From Flavihumibacter fluminis (lineage in GTDB: Bacteria; Bacteroidota; Bacteroidia; Chitinophagales; Chitinophagaceae), in contig NZ_JAKEVY010000001.1 in NCBI RefSeq assembly GCF_021491375.1, positions 868,001-932,000 of the forward strand: a stretch of DNA of 64,000 bases. The letters run 5' to 3'. Below are positions 63,748 through 64,000 of the stretch, in pieces; the first letter of the stretch is position 1; every line of letters starts with the position of its first letter. The notes under the pieces are model-generated. The model was not told where the DNA came from. It searched no databases and worked only from the letters and a program-made list of their open reading frames with translations. The position numbers and the translations under genes were made by a program.

Positions 63748-64000
63748 CTCTACTTTTTTGTTTCCGTAAAGAAGATAATAACCTCCGAATAACAGCAGAC
63801 TGAAAAACAGTGTGGAATAAACGCTTATGGGGTAAAATGGCAGTCCGTCTATATAGGTTGCCATCAATCCGGCAAATGATTTGGGATGTCCCCATCCGCC
63901 ACCAAATACCCATACACTAAAATTGGAAAGCAGAAAATATACGGTTGGTGCAGCTACAGATGCGAGCCCTACCTGCAGTACATTGATCTTTTTAATATAA
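63739..64000 (-). CDS. DUF6580-like membrane protein, C-terminal part
   Basis: The C-terminal 86 residues of a minus-strand gene running off the window end. The visible sequence is strongly hydrophobic with the pattern YFLLSNFSVWVFGG, then HPKSFAGLMATYIDGLPF, YSTLFFSLLLFGGYYLLY, ending KKVELA. This matches the end of DUF6580 family putative transport proteins by eye. The stop codon at 63739-63741 overlaps the end of the cyanophycinase-like gene. Upstream part not visible. Confidence 0.7.
   Translation of the reverse strand, partial: YIKKINVLQVGLASVAAPTVYFLLSNFSVWVFGGGWGHPKSFAGLMATYIDGLPFYPISVYSTLFFSLLLFGGYYLLYGNKKVELA

Overview
The window looks like chromosomal DNA of a Bacteroidota bacterium, most likely class Chitinophagia, family Chitinophagaceae. 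The evidence is a SusC/SusD pair, type IX secretion sorting domains, GPH-type sugar transport, DUF3810, DUF2130 and DUF6580 proteins, HQLGTPL-type histidine kinases, moderate GC, very compact operons and few Shine-Dalgarno-like leaders. I found no insertion sequence, phage gene, CRISPR array or rRNA. Three tRNA genes are present (Leu-UAA, Gly-GCC, Leu-GAG). No stretch longer than about 300 bases lacks a gene; the longest gaps (14287-14551, 30577-30827, 23936-24175) are covered below or hold nothing recognisable (23936-24175).

Layout. (1) 1-5068: the end of a polysaccharide-utilization-type locus: C-terminal SusC, SusD, a LamG-like lipoprotein and a secreted alkaline phosphatase. (2) 5083-13523: mixed housekeeping: a LysR regulator divergent from an SbtA-type bicarbonate permease, an amine oxidase-like flavoprotein, two tRNAs, a glycosyltransferase, a Tat-exported phosphoesterase with a histidine kinase, a tRNA, and an HxlR regulator divergent from an NADP-binding oxidoreductase. 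(3) 13531-16300: an APH(3')-like kinase, then a light-energy pair: a proton-pumping rhodopsin (D85/T89/E96, K225) and a Blh beta-carotene dioxygenase that makes its retinal. (4) 16307-24650: small enzymes, regulators, lipoproteins and a TPR protein.

(5) 24699-46315: a glucuronoxylan utilization region of about 21.6 kb. The minus-strand operon encodes xylulokinase, xylose isomerase, mannonate dehydratase and a two-subunit transketolase. Divergent from it, a LacI-type regulator heads an 11-gene plus-strand cluster: GH67 and GH115 alpha-glucuronidases, an SDR oxidoreductase, a GH10 xylanase lipoprotein, a GPH symporter, two GH43 enzymes, an SIAE-type acetylesterase, a CE1-like esterase and a BNR/sialidase-fold lipoprotein. 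Together they can debranch, deacetylate and depolymerise xylan outside the cytoplasm, import short products, and feed xylose into the pentose phosphate pathway and glucuronate toward 2-keto-3-deoxygluconate. No SusC/SusD pair lies inside this cluster. Matching GCAACTGATTGC dyads in the xylB-lacI intergenic region are the probable LacI-type operators.

(6) 46376-54277: minus-strand cell-surface and sugar-oxidation genes: a C-type-lectin T9SS protein, a small T9SS protein that duplicates its tail, a metallo-beta-lactamase-fold protein, a Gfo/Idh/MocA dehydrogenase and a GMC oxidoreductase. (7) 54344-64000: a DUF2130 protein with a PD-(D/E)XK-like signature, a phosphopantetheinyl transferase, dCTP deaminase, a DUF3810 protein with an HExxH motif, an acyl-CoA carboxylase beta subunit, RNase HI preceded by a striking inverted repeat, a GNAT enzyme, an MFS transporter, a secreted cyanophycinase-like peptidase and a partial DUF6580 membrane protein.

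The most interesting system is the rhodopsin-Blh pair. The rhodopsin carries glycine at the position (G142) that opens the carotenoid-antenna fenestration in xanthorhodopsin, so it may use a light-harvesting carotenoid. A bicarbonate permease about 8 kb away could be functionally linked. All functions are read from sequence by eye; no database search was run.
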